DNA of 21,641 nt from an uncultured Peptococcaceae bacterium (lineage in GTDB: Bacteria; Bacillota; Peptococcia; Peptococcales; Peptococcaceae). Numbering within the stretch: position 1 is the stretch's first letter; the number at the start of each line of letters is the position of its first letter. The stretch covers positions 1 through 21,641 of the forward strand of contig CAJUDO010000042.1 in the NCBI GenBank assembly GCA_910585405.1, read 5' to 3'. Under the pieces are notes generated by a model. It had not been told where the DNA came from. It saw nothing but the letters and a program-made list of their open reading frames with translations, and ran no database searches. Made by a program: the position numbers and the translations under genes. Below, piece after piece: positions 1-6,194 of the stretch.

Positions 1-35
1 TTTCTGTTTTTGCTGGCGGCGCCTAGGCTCCTTTG

Positions 36-51
36 TATTTCACGTGAAACA
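36..51. promoter_or_regulatory. parS: parS-like site, copy 1
   Basis: The 16-mer TATTTCACGTGAAACA matches the Bacillus parS consensus TGTTNCACGTGAAACA at all positions but one (A for G at position 2). The same 16-mer, followed by the same ATTTG-type flank, recurs at 1090-1105. parS is the binding site of the chromosome-partitioning protein ParB/Spo0J and in Bacillota is usually clustered near the replication origin. Function here is inferred from sequence match only. Confidence 0.7.
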
Positions 52-79
52 TTTGAAAAATTCATCATGAGAATAGAAT

Positions 80-124
80 AATCCCACCTGCTCCCTTTGA
101 TACGCAAACAAAACAGGCGGGATT
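80..124 (-). terminator. hairpin terminator candidate after the 172-444 gene
   Basis: The arms AATCCCACCTG and CAGGCGGGATT form an 11-bp stem with one G-U pair, about 50 bases downstream of the stop codon of the minus-strand gene at 172-444. On the minus strand it is followed by a moderately U-rich stretch (ATTCTATTCTC), not a clean U-tract. It may end the minus-strand gene block. Confidence 0.5.
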
Positions 125-171
125 GTACAAAAATCTGTGCCAGACGAAATTAAATATACTTTGCTCTTACT

Positions 172-444
172 TCATTCCTCTTCAACTTCGCAAAAAGCTA
201 GAAGCGGAAATGGTCCACATCGTTCATCTTCTATGCTTCCCTGCAGATATTCTGTCCAAACACGCACAAACAGACCAGTTTCACAATTCTTTAGTCGCTC
301 TGCAATTTCTCCCTTATTCCATATTGTATTTTCTGTGATCACAAATTTTATCTTTAAAGGCTCACCCTCCATTGTAAGATTATAAGACTCCATTACAAAC
401 TGCAGCCCTGCCGGTGTCTGTTCATACTCTGTAATCGTTCCCAT
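172..444 (-). CDS. small protein of unknown function (90 aa)
   Basis: I do not recognise this 90-residue protein. It is acidic and mostly soluble in character, with no signal peptide or membrane segment, and ends in a Glu-rich tail (EVEEE). The ATG lies 8 bases after the stop of the upstream gene at 453-950. Its ribosome binding site, AAGAAAGG, sits inside the last codons of that gene, so the two are probably translationally coupled and may function together. The reading frame is open and the start has a plausible binding site, which is the main support that it is real. An antisense ORF in the same place has no such support. Confidence 0.55.
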   Translation of the reverse strand: MGTITEYEQTPAGLQFVMESYNLTMEGEPLKIKFVITENTIWNKGEIAERLKNCETGLFVRVWTEYLQGSIEDERCGPFPLLAFCEVEEE

Positions 445-452
445 ATAAAAAA

Positions 453-950
453 CTATACCTTTCTTGCTACAGCTCTGTTAAATATTTTAGTGTTCACATA
501 TGCATCCCATTTTGTGGACTCGTTATCCAACAGATAATCATCAATTCCATAGTAGTATAGGATATATCCTTCTTCCATTTCGTCATACTTGGGAAAATGT
601 TTTGGAACACCTGTACAATTTGTGATATCTGAAATCCACAATAGTTCTATACCTTGTTTTTCAAGATTATAACAGTACGTATACACAAGCGGATCATCAA
701 AAAATAATACAGTAACCAGACATTCTTCCATTTTATCTACACCACAAGTTATTTGTTTTATATCTTGATATCCTTCTCCATCCAAATATGCAATGACCGC
801 GCTTTCTGCAACATTTTCCACAACTGGATATTCAATATTGGTTTTATACGCAACTTCCATAATCGAATAAATCCATAGTACGACATAAAAACAAAATAAT
901 CCTATGAAAGCAACTATTCCAAATCTAGCAAGTCTAGGCAGCATTTTCAC
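453..950 (-). CDS. single-pass membrane-anchored protein of unknown function (165 aa)
   Basis: The protein has one hydrophobic segment at about residues 10-32 after a basic N-terminus, followed by an acidic Tyr- and Asp/Glu-rich domain that would face outward. No catalytic motif is recognisable. Three cysteines in the outer part (ITCGV, EECLV, TNCTG) could allow a disulfide. Translation probably starts at the GTG (950) 11 bases after GGGGAG; an ATG two codons later is a less well spaced alternative. A good minus-strand promoter lies at 1035-1064. The gene is followed after 8 bases by the unknown 90-aa gene, so the two look like a small operon. Confidence 0.6.
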   Translation of the reverse strand: MKMLPRLARFGIVAFIGLFCFYVVLWIYSIMEVAYKTNIEYPVVENVAESAVIAYLDGEGYQDIKQITCGVDKMEECLVTVLFFDDPLVYTYCYNLEKQGIELLWISDITNCTGVPKHFPKYDEMEEGYILYYYGIDDYLLDNESTKWDAYVNTKIFNRAVARKV

Positions 951-997
951 TCAGTATCGTACTCCCCATATTCATAAATTTTTATATAATTTTTTAA

Positions 998-1024
998 CCC
1001 GTACGGGCCAATCTCAGTGACCCG
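998..1024 (-). promoter_or_regulatory. hairpin/palindrome in the leader of the 453-950 gene
   Basis: A perfect 10-bp palindrome CCCGTACGGG (998-1007) lies in the transcribed leader expected from the promoter at 1035-1064. On the minus strand, CGGGT and GCCCG can also pair around an 11-base loop, giving two mutually exclusive small hairpins. This could be a protein operator or just local structure. Confidence 0.3.
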
Positions 1025-1034
1025 ATACTTTTTT

Positions 1035-1064
1035 ATTTTACTTGATTCCCCAAAAGCACGTCAA
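1035..1064 (-). promoter_or_regulatory. sigma-A type promoter for the 453-950 gene
   Basis: On the minus strand, -35 TTGACG (1059-1064) and -10 TAAAAT (1035-1040) are separated by 18 bp. The predicted leader to the GTG start at 950 is about 75-80 nt. Confidence 0.6.
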
Positions 1065-1089
1065 ATAGAATCTTCCGGCTTATGCAAAT

Positions 1090-1105
1090 TATTTCACGTG
1101 AAACA
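1090..1105. promoter_or_regulatory. parS: parS-like site, copy 2
   Basis: This is an exact copy of the 16-mer at 36-51 (TATTTCACGTGAAACA), 15/16 to the Bacillus parS consensus. It lies in the intergenic gap upstream of the 453-950 gene and just beyond the end of the 1130-1507 gene, where such sites are tolerated. Two copies about 1.05 kb apart make chance occurrence unlikely. Confidence 0.7.
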
Positions 1106-1129
1106 TTTGCAAAAATCATCCTTATTTGC

Positions 1130-1507
1130 TTAAAATTTATGCTCGGCCCATAACCAGCATACTATAATTAATAGAATAGGACTGCCGCCTAAATAAATCC
1201 ACACTAAAGTCCTTAATTCTGCCTTAGTTGGTAACACAGAAATAAGTAACCCCAATAAAAACCAGATCACAAATAATAAGATTGCAATTTTTTGTGAAAA
1301 TTGTATTTTTCCTTTTTTACATATTTTCATCAAAAATAGAACTAAAAAAATAATTGCGATTACGCTCGACATACAAAAAATAAAAGGATATTTGCGTCCC
1401 AGCAATGGGCATAAAATAGTTGAAAAGAAGATAAATATTTTTATTGCAGAATCATTGTAAATGTAGTTCCTTATTTTTCCTTTACCATTCTTTTGACTCA
1501 TTTTCAT
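1130..1507 (-). CDS. small polytopic membrane protein of unknown function (125 aa)
   Basis: The protein has four hydrophobic segments: about residues 20-35 (KIFIFFSTILCPLL), 45-60 (MSSVIAIIFLVLFLM), 72-90 (IAILLFVIWFLLGLLISV) and 100-120 (TLVWIYLGGSPILLIIVCWLW). The N-terminus is basic. No known family is recognised. The ATG at 1507 follows AAAAGGA by about 6 bases. Another ATG two codons later and upstream non-ATG starts are possible. It has its own promoter candidate at 1562-1589, so it need not be cotranscribed with the secreted-protein gene upstream. It may be an accessory or immunity-like partner of the neighbouring secreted proteins, but that is only positional inference. Confidence 0.6.
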   Translation of the reverse strand: MKMSQKNGKGKIRNYIYNDSAIKIFIFFSTILCPLLGRKYPFIFCMSSVIAIIFLVLFLMKICKKGKIQFSQKIAILLFVIWFLLGLLISVLPTKAELRTLVWIYLGGSPILLIIVCWLWAEHKF

Positions 1508-1528
1508 CACCGTCCTTTTCATATACAA

Positions 1529-1581
1529 GAGAAAAATTGCAGAAAATAGCCCATATTAACTATTATCCGCAATTTTTTCTC
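1529..1581 (-). terminator. long imperfect hairpin, likely terminator of the 1646-2341 gene
   Basis: GAGAAAAATTGC (1529-1540) pairs with GCAATTTTTTCTC (1569-1581) with one bulge. The stem continues inward (AATAG with CTATT). On the minus strand its 3' arm is U-rich and ends TTTTTCTC, as expected for a terminator 60-100 bases after the stop of the secreted-protein gene. It overlaps the promoter at 1562-1589, so only read-through RNA would contain the complete stem. Confidence 0.5.
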
Positions 1582-1589
1582 ATAGTCAA
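1562..1589 (-). promoter_or_regulatory. promoter candidate for the 1130-1507 membrane protein
   Basis: On the minus strand, -35 TTGACT (1584-1589) and -10 GATAAT (1562-1567) are separated by 16 bp. The start codon is about 50 nt downstream of the expected transcription start. Confidence 0.45.
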
Positions 1590-1645
1590 ACTAACAAATA
1601 ATCCCTAGCATGAAATATTTTTCATACTAACGCCACAATCGTTTT

Positions 1646-2341
1646 CTAGATAATTTCGCCTCCCAGTGAATATGGGTTTACGGTCCAGTATGAATTGTAT
1701 GGTCCGAAAGAAACTCCATCTAAATCAGTATAGGTCCAGTCTAATCTCAGCTGAACAACCCCACCTGAGACCATTTGATATAAGGTACCGGTAGCTATAC
1801 CACCAACCGTTCTATCAACATATCGTTGCAACGCAGAAAGTCCTATATTACTGATAATAACAGCAGCTGATATCCCTGGAACTCCTACATACATAATTCC
1901 CAATCCTTGGAAGCCTGCACTGATAATAGCTGCTGCTGCATATACATCATCAGCAAATTCTTGTGGAATCGGAGCGCTATCTGAAGCAATCAATGTCCAA
2001 CCAGCACGTACAATTTGCAAATTAGTATTAACCGCTTCACTATTTATCATCGGTGTAGCACTTATATAAATAATAGAAGTCTCTTTATCTTTTACTACAT
2101 AATCAATGCAACCTGTCTCATGATCTGTAACACCAATAACTTCATCACCATCTTCATTATAGAAATAGTGATAAGTATAATCAACTCCTTTAATATTTGT
2201 CGTTTCTGTTAGATTTTGAGCATAAACATTATCTGAATAAATTGATTGTGTTGACGTTTCCGCAAACACTGGAGCCCCTATACTCATAGTCATTGCTACG
2301 GTTAAAACAGTGGCAATTAGCTTCTTCATTCTTCTTTTCAT
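1646..2341 (-). CDS. secreted protein with a Gly/Ala-rich hydrophobic segment (231 aa)
   Basis: The N-terminus (MKRRMKKLIATVLTVAM...) is a classic signal peptide with a likely cleavage at VFA|ET near residue 28. The middle part is polar, with a motif-like HYFYNEDGDEVIGVTD stretch. Residues about 140-175 form a long, uncharged Gly/Ala/Ile-rich segment (AAAAIISAGFQGLGIMYVG and following), and the C-terminus is Trp/Tyr-rich. This layout resembles exported antimicrobial or pore-type proteins such as the geobacillin-26-like family, but I cannot confirm homology. The start at 2341 is chosen over an upstream in-frame start because it follows GGAGGA with good spacing and begins the signal peptide. 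The gene lies 82 bases downstream of the secreted-protein gene at 2424-2873, with a hairpin between them. Confidence 0.6.
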   Translation of the reverse strand: MKRRMKKLIATVLTVAMTMSIGAPVFAETSTQSIYSDNVYAQNLTETTNIKGVDYTYHYFYNEDGDEVIGVTDHETGCIDYVVKDKETSIIYISATPMINSEAVNTNLQIVRAGWTLIASDSAPIPQEFADDVYAAAAIISAGFQGLGIMYVGVPGISAAVIISNIGLSALQRYVDRTVGGIATGTLYQMVSGGVVQLRLDWTYTDLDGVSFGPYNSYWTVNPYSLGGEII

Positions 2342-2369
2342 AAAATTTCCTCCTCCAATTGTTAACTTT

Positions 2370-2399
2370 CTTCCCTGCCGGTGTGAACAGGCAGGGAAG
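2370..2399 (-). other. perfect 10-bp hairpin between two secreted-protein genes
   Basis: CTTCCCTGCC (2370-2379) and GGCAGGGAAG (2390-2399) form a perfect stem with a 10-base loop. No U-tract follows on either strand. It is more likely an mRNA processing or stabilising element, or a weak attenuator, between 2424-2873 and 1646-2341 than a full terminator. Confidence 0.5.
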
Positions 2400-2423
2400 A
2401 TTGCATGATTCCGTTTACATTTC

Positions 2424-2873
2424 TTACGCTGTCTTTTCATTGCTGAATACTGTCTGTGTCTCAGACTGGCTGCCTTCCCATACGGTTGCAGTTGCCTTTA
2501 CACGATAGGTTTTCCCTTTCGTTACAGAATAGTTTTCGTAAACACTTGCTCTGTAACTATTCTGGGTGTCAGTCCATGTTTCTACAGTTGTCCAGCTACT
2601 CCCATTTTTCACTTGCAATTCTGCAACAATCTTTGCTTTTGTCGCTTCACCTACAACGCCTAATGTGCTGCAATCAACTGTTGCGGTTGTACCGGATATA
2701 CTTAAAACGCTTGTGGTTTGTCGAATATATAGCATATATGGCGAGATCGCGTTTTCTGTCTGCGCATTAACCGGTTTCATGGCAGTTTCTGCCATAGAAA
2801 CTGCCGGTGTTAACGCTAACACCGCAGCCCCCAGACAAACTGTTGCTGCTGTTTTTTTCATTTTGCTGTTCAT
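2424..2873 (-). CDS. small secreted protein, DUF6147-like (149 aa)
   Basis: The protein has a signal peptide (basic MNSKMKKTAATV, hydrophobic core LGAAVLALTPAV, cleavage probably at SMA|ET near residue 28). The mature part starts after ISPYMLYIRQT and is a roughly 100-residue, Thr/Ser/Val-rich beta-sandwich-like domain (LSISGTTATVDC, then LQVKNGSSWTTVETW, then KGKTYRVKATATV, ending SNEKTA). This pattern is familiar from small exported Clostridia proteins of the DUF6147 type. The role of that family is not established. ATG 2873 follows GGGAGG by 8 bases. The upstream element at 2894-2932 matches the one in front of the ECF sigma gene, so this is the best candidate target of that sigma factor. 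Confidence 0.7.
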   Translation of the reverse strand: MNSKMKKTAATVCLGAAVLALTPAVSMAETAMKPVNAQTENAISPYMLYIRQTTSVLSISGTTATVDCSTLGVVGEATKAKIVAELQVKNGSSWTTVETWTDTQNSYRASVYENYSVTKGKTYRVKATATVWEGSQSETQTVFSNEKTA

Positions 2874-2893
2874 CGTCTTCACCTCCCTTCTAT

Positions 2894-2932
2894 ACAGTAA
2901 ATCAATTCAGAGAGGCAAAGGCTGACAAAAAA
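2894..2932 (-). promoter_or_regulatory. ECF-type promoter element shared with the sigma gene
   Basis: Read on the minus strand this is TTTTTTGTCAGCCTTT, then 10 variable bases, then ATTGATTTACTGT. The element at 4260-4299, in front of the sigma gene, has the same two blocks at identical spacing. The gap between the TTGTCA-like and TACT-like parts is too long for an ordinary sigma-A promoter, so an alternative sigma factor is likely. Confidence 0.6.
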
Positions 2933-2950
2933 TTTAAAAATTTTGCAAAA

Positions 2951-2984
2951 AAATCTGCCAGCAAACAAAAACTGAACTACTGAC
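2951..2984 (-). terminator. terminator candidate after the anti-sigma gene
   Basis: On the minus strand CTGTCAG pairs with CTGGCAG (7 bp with one G-U) around a loop of about 20 bases and is followed by ATTTTTTT. It sits just after the anti-sigma stop codon and just before the promoter element of the next gene, separating the two transcription units. Confidence 0.45.
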
Positions 2985-2997
2985 AGAGCAAAAAAAA

Positions 2998-3696
2998 TTA
3001 TTCTATTTGTATATTCTCAAATATCTGTTCTATTTCACCGGCTGACAAATTGCTGATTCCGCTGATTTGGTACTGATTATGTATCCAGATATAATTATAT
3101 ACACCATCTTTCAAAACAAGTATTACTTCTTCACCATTAATCTGTTTTCTTTCAACAAAAGCGTCTTCTGTATCCACAATTTGCGTTAGTTCACTTTCTC
3201 CCGATAGTTTTCTCTGTTCAAGACAGAAATAATATTCTTCCCCCTGATATAGAACATAATATAACCTTTCATCCGAGCTTTCTTCTGTTTTTTCTAACAT
3301 TTCAGGCATATATCCCAAAGTAACTTTTTCCAGTTTATCATTTACTGTTGCGTCTGTCTCATATCGCCACTCAGTATATTCTTCAAAAACTGTTTCAATC
3401 ACATCTACTAATCTCTGACATCCAGCCTGAACTGCTTCCGGCATGGTAAAGCAGACCAGTAAAAAGCAAATCAGCACCGCCACCAAGCCCTGACGGGCAT
3501 AATAAGGCCAGCCCCATTTCACTCTATTCTGCTGAATTTCCCCCTTGGCAACTTGTTCTATCAGGCGCTGCATTTCCTGTTCAAATTTCTCCGAGAAAAC
3601 ATATTCTGGGCAATCCTTTTCATCAGGGAGCTGCTGTAATTCTCTGTCCCGCACCAGCACAGCGGCGCGGGATAGCAGAGTTTCATCCAGTTTCAT
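2998..3696 (-). CDS. membrane anti-sigma factor, DUF4367-like (232 aa)
   Basis: A cytoplasmic N-terminal part (residues 1-65) is followed by one membrane span at about 68-86 (GLVAVLICFLLVCFTM) and an extracytoplasmic domain of about 145 residues. The C-terminal piece (residues about 150-230: a Glu/Gln-rich strand region, then EEVILVLKDGVYNYIWIHNQYQ, then LSAGEIEQIFENI) has the layout of DUF4367 domains found in Bacillota anti-sigma proteins. The ATG overlaps the stop of the ECF sigma gene by 4 bp (ATGA), so the two are translationally coupled, as is typical for a sigma factor and its inhibitor. The N-terminus has no clear zinc-binding HxxxCxxC motif, so it is not a standard ZAS anti-sigma factor. 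The inhibitor role is inferred from coupling and topology. Confidence 0.75.
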   Translation of the reverse strand: MKLDETLLSRAAVLVRDRELQQLPDEKDCPEYVFSEKFEQEMQRLIEQVAKGEIQQNRVKWGWPYYARQGLVAVLICFLLVCFTMPEAVQAGCQRLVDVIETVFEEYTEWRYETDATVNDKLEKVTLGYMPEMLEKTEESSDERLYYVLYQGEEYYFCLEQRKLSGESELTQIVDTEDAFVERKQINGEEVILVLKDGVYNYIWIHNQYQISGISNLSAGEIEQIFENIQIE

Positions 3697-4229
3697 GACT
3701 GCGATACCTCCTTCAGCAGAAAGGCCAGTTGCTTTCTGGCTCTGCTTATGATCTTATCTACTTTCGCCACTGTAAAGTCCAACATAGCCGCAATGTCCCG
3801 ATTGGTATATCCATCTGCATAACGCAGCAAAATAATCTGTCGTTGCAGTTCCGGCAGCTTCTCTATAGCTTCTGCTACGCTGTAAACCAGATCTGCGTCT
3901 GCCTCCCGCGTCATATCTTCCACCTCGTCCAGGGGAACTGTGTGATTGTATATGCGCTGCTGTTTTTTATAGAGATTGATGGCGGCTCTCTCTACTATGG
4001 TAATTAGCAGCCATTTGGTTTCGCTGCAAATTGCCGCTTTCACCATGCCCATATTTTGCGCCACAGATAAAAAAGCCATGCTCACCGCGTCCTCTGCCAG
4101 CTGGTCATCCTGCAGCCGCTTTTTGGCGCAATGAAACATCAGTTTTCTATATTGCCAGTACATTTGTTCAAATTTTTGTTGTTCCGCTACATCCTCAATT
4201 AACGCCAGACACAACTGCAGCCACTTCAA
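3693..4229 (-). CDS. ECF-family RNA polymerase sigma factor (178 aa)
   Basis: Sigma region 2 is visible at about residues 18-70 (FEQMYWQYRKLMFHCAKK, then DDQLAEDAVSMAFLSVAQN). Region 4 covers about residues 118-172 (IEKLPELQRQIILLRYADG, then TNRDIAAMLDFTVAKVDKII, then SRARKQL), with the expected helix-turn-helix. The length fits ECF sigma factors. The open frame extends 80 codons further upstream, but the extension is not sigma-like. I place the start at a TTG (4229) 7 bases after GGGAGGG, which leaves a leader of about 25 nt from the upstream promoter element at 4260-4299. That element is shared with the secreted-protein gene at 2424-2873, so autoregulation is likely. The next gene is the coupled anti-sigma factor. 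Confidence 0.85.
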   Translation of the reverse strand: MKWLQLCLALIEDVAEQQKFEQMYWQYRKLMFHCAKKRLQDDQLAEDAVSMAFLSVAQNMGMVKAAICSETKWLLITIVERAAINLYKKQQRIYNHTVPLDEVEDMTREADADLVYSVAEAIEKLPELQRQIILLRYADGYTNRDIAAMLDFTVAKVDKIISRARKQLAFLLKEVSQS

Positions 4230-4259
4230 ATACAATCCCTCCCGTAATGTCCTTTCATA

Positions 4260-4299
4260 ACAGTATATCAATCTGAAAGACAAAAGGCTGACAAAAAAA
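4260..4299 (-). promoter_or_regulatory. autoregulatory ECF-type promoter element of the sigma gene
   Basis: Read on the minus strand this is TTTTTTTGTCAGCCTTT, 10 variable bases, then ATTGATATACTGT, the same two blocks and spacing as at 2894-2932. It ends about 30 bases before the TTG start of the sigma gene. Confidence 0.6.
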
Positions 4300-4440
4300 T
4301 AAAAAATTTTTTGGGAAACTTTATGCAATGCAACCCAGAATAACAAAAAACGATATATAAAAAGCAGGATAACGGAAAACTGACCAACTTCTACACTGTC
4401 CATCTCATCCGTTGCCCTGCTGCAGTAAATAAATGCATAA

Positions 4441-4563
4441 TTACTTTTTTGCCGTACAGTTACGCACAAATTTATAAATCAAATAACCCACAATCCCTAC
4501 TCCTGCTAATAATATTATAAAATTGATTATCGCAAAGATAAACGTCGTCAAAGAAATAGCCAT
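4441..4563 (-). CDS. 40-residue single-span membrane peptide
   Basis: This short frame encodes MAISLTTFIFAIINFIILLA followed by GVGIVGYLIYKFVRNCTAKK. It is one uninterrupted hydrophobic helix (about residues 5-30) with a basic C-terminal tail, so probably an N-out or inner-face small membrane protein. The ATG follows a strong GGGGGA site, and a perfect TTGACA -35 with a TACGAT -10 at 17 bp spacing lies at 4617-4645. Having promoter, binding site and coherent protein features together argues that it is a real gene. It lies 212 bases upstream of the sigma start in the same orientation. Possible roles are a type I toxin-like or signalling peptide, or a transporter subunit; none can be chosen from sequence alone. 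Confidence 0.65.
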   Translation of the reverse strand: MAISLTTFIFAIINFIILLAGVGIVGYLIYKFVRNCTAKK

Positions 4564-4616
4564 GCCGTCCCCCTTTTTTTGGTTGCTCACAAACATTTTA
4601 CCAAATATCTAGTTAT

Positions 4617-4645
4617 ATCGTAAATTCTGCCGTTTCAAATGTCAA
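4617..4645 (-). promoter_or_regulatory. sigma-A promoter for the 40-aa membrane peptide
   Basis: On the minus strand a perfect TTGACA (4640-4645) and TACGAT (4617-4622) are spaced 17 bp. The expected leader is about 45 nt. It is divergent from the MFS transporter promoter. Confidence 0.6.
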
Positions 4646-4786
4646 TACATTTATATCACTATGTTCCATAATGGACTGTGTTAATGTTTTTTCCAATTTT
4701 TTCATTAAATATGACTTTCTTCACCTTTCAAAAAAATATTTGCCCCAAGTATCAAATTTTATAATTCATTTCCCGTCAAAATATGT

Positions 4787-4815
4787 TTGTATTTTTTCTG
4801 TACCTGCTGTATACT
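4787..4815 (+). promoter_or_regulatory. promoter candidate for the MFS transporter
   Basis: -35 TTGTAT (4787-4792) and -10 TATACT (4810-4815) are spaced 17 bp. The predicted start of transcription falls at about 4822, directly before the inverted repeat at 4824-4849. The rest of the 340-bp gap between 4564 and 4904 is AT-rich with no gene seen. Confidence 0.45.
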
Positions 4816-4823
4816 TGTCCATG

Positions 4824-4849
4824 TCGCTATATATTTTTCTATATGGCGA
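4824..4849 (+). promoter_or_regulatory. inverted repeat, operator or leader hairpin before the MFS gene
   Basis: TCGCTATATA and TATATGGCGA are inverted repeats (9 of 10 pairing) around a 6-base T-rich centre. The location at about +2 to +28 of the predicted transcript is where a repressor would block initiation. The binding protein is unknown. Confidence 0.4.
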
Positions 4850-4904
4850 TATATAAAATAAAGAATCTATGCTATCATTCTATCACAAGAAAGAGGTATC
4901 GGTC

Positions 4905-6107
4905 ATGAAGACAAATCGCTGGCTCAACGGAGCCATCCCAGCCGTAGGGATCCACATCAGTATCGGTGCTGTTTATGCCTGGTCCGTATTTACCAACCCT
5001 GTCATGGACGCGCTGGACGTATCGCTCTCCCAGGTTTCCTGGATTTTCAGTATTGCCATTTTCTTTTTGGGTATGTCGGCGGCTTTTCTGGGAACCATTG
5101 TAGAAAATATGGGGCCGCGCAAGTCAGGGTTGCTTTGCGGATTATTTTACTGCACAGGTCTCATCGGCAGTGGTTTCGCTGTCAGCCAACAATCTTTGCC
5201 ACTGCTGTATCTGTTTTACGGCTGCATCGGTGGGATTGGCTTGGGAATCGGCTATATCACACCGGTGAAAACACTGGTCAACTGGTTTTATGACCGCCCC
5301 GGTCTGGCTACCGGTCTGGCTATTATGGGCTTCGGTTTTGCTGCAGCAATCGCCGGTCCGGTGATCAGCGCTTTGATTAGCTCTGTCGGATTGGTACAAA
5401 CTTTCTACACCATCGGGGTTGTATATTTTATCGTAATCGCTGTATCAGCGTTCTTGATTCGCCCTGTTCCCGAAGGTTATCTTCCAGAGCCAACCGGTAC
5501 CCATAAAGACCGTCGGCAGCAGTTCACGGCCAACCAGGCTATGAAAACATGGAAATTCTATGCGCTGTGGTTTTTGCTGTTCATCAATATTACCTGCGGC
5601 ATTGCGCTGCTTTCTGTGGCTTCGCCGATTTTGCAGGAAACGACCGGCATGACAGCGTTGGCAGCAGCGGGTATTGTAGGAGTCATGGGACTCTTCAACG
5701 GCGGTGGTCGTTTGCTATGGGCTACTGTATCTGATTATCTGGGTCGCGATGTGGTGTACACTGGTTTCTTTGTATTGGAGATTGTAGCCATGTTGATTCT
5801 GGGCAATGTACACAATATCATTTTGTTTCAAGTCTTTCTGTTTCTTGTCATGACCTGCTATGGCGGCGGTTTTTCCTGTATTCCTGCTTATCTGGGCGAT
5901 GTGTTCGGCACCAAGCATTTAAGCTCTATCCACGGCCGTATTCTGACGGCATGGGCCATTGCCGGCATTGTCGGTCCCTGCATTATCTCTTGGGCTAAGG
6001 AAGCGCTGTCCACCTACCAGAGCACATTATTTATCTTTGCGATTTTGTACGCTGCGGCGTTGTTGGTTTCTTCGTTCTTATTGTTTAAGCTGCGCAGTGA
6101 CCGCTAA
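4905..6107 (+). CDS. OFA-family MFS transporter (400 aa)
   Basis: This is a twelve-span major facilitator of the oxalate/formate antiporter-like type. Recognisable features are the N-terminal block RWLNGAIPAVGIHISIGAVY with AWSVFTNP, the loop ENMGPRKSG between spans 2 and 3, the pair GCIGGIGLGIGYITPVKTLV then NWFYDRPGLATGLAIMGFGF, and the second-half loop SDYLGRD. Members carry small carboxylates such as oxalate, formate or lactate. The substrate here cannot be decided. The start at 4905 is preferred over an upstream in-frame ATG at 4869 because it follows AAGAGGT at good spacing and begins at the conserved N-terminus. It appears monocistronic, with the T-box operon starting from its own promoter 28 bases downstream. 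Confidence 0.85.
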   Translation: MKTNRWLNGAIPAVGIHISIGAVYAWSVFTNPVMDALDVSLSQVSWIFSIAIFFLGMSAAFLGTIVENMGPRKSGLLCGLFYCTGLIGSGFAVSQQSLPLLYLFYGCIGGIGLGIGYITPVKTLVNWFYDRPGLATGLAIMGFGFAAAIAGPVISALISSVGLVQTFYTIGVVYFIVIAVSAFLIRPVPEGYLPEPTGTHKDRRQQFTANQAMKTWKFYALWFLLFINITCGIALLSVASPILQETTGMTALAAAGIVGVMGLFNGGGRLLWATVSDYLGRDVVYTGFFVLEIVAMLILGNVHNIILFQVFLFLVMTCYGGGFSCIPAYLGDVFGTKHLSSIHGRILTAWAIAGIVGPCIISWAKEALSTYQSTLFIFAILYAAALLVSSFLLFKLRSDR

Positions 6108-6134
6108 ATAAAATCAATAACATGTATATTTAGC

Positions 6135-6163
6135 TTGACGGAGAATTTTTCTGTTGCTATAAT
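6135..6163 (+). promoter_or_regulatory. strong sigma-A promoter of the serine operon
   Basis: -35 TTGACG and a perfect -10 TATAAT are spaced 17 bp. They sit directly upstream of the T-box leader, which starts about 30 bases later. Confidence 0.8.
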
Positions 6164-6194
6164 GGACTTATTCTTTAGTAATCTGTATAATTAA

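Noticed and set aside
137..385. Plus-strand ORFs antisense to the 90-aa gene
   Set aside because: They overlap the minus-strand gene that has a coupled ribosome binding site, and their translations look random with no domain or start signal.
2456..2925. Plus-strand ORFs antisense to the DUF6147-like gene
   Set aside because: The minus-strand frame has a signal peptide, a ribosome binding site and a promoter element; the antisense frames have none.
3034..3060. Third GTCAGCC occurrence (minus strand, near 3040)
   Set aside because: It lies inside the anti-sigma coding sequence and lacks the ATTGATWTACTGT block at the right distance.
4230..4469. 80-residue N-terminal extension of the sigma factor
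   Set aside because: The extension covers the promoter element at 4260-4299 and is not sigma-like; a TTG at 4229 has a strong, well-spaced ribosome binding site.
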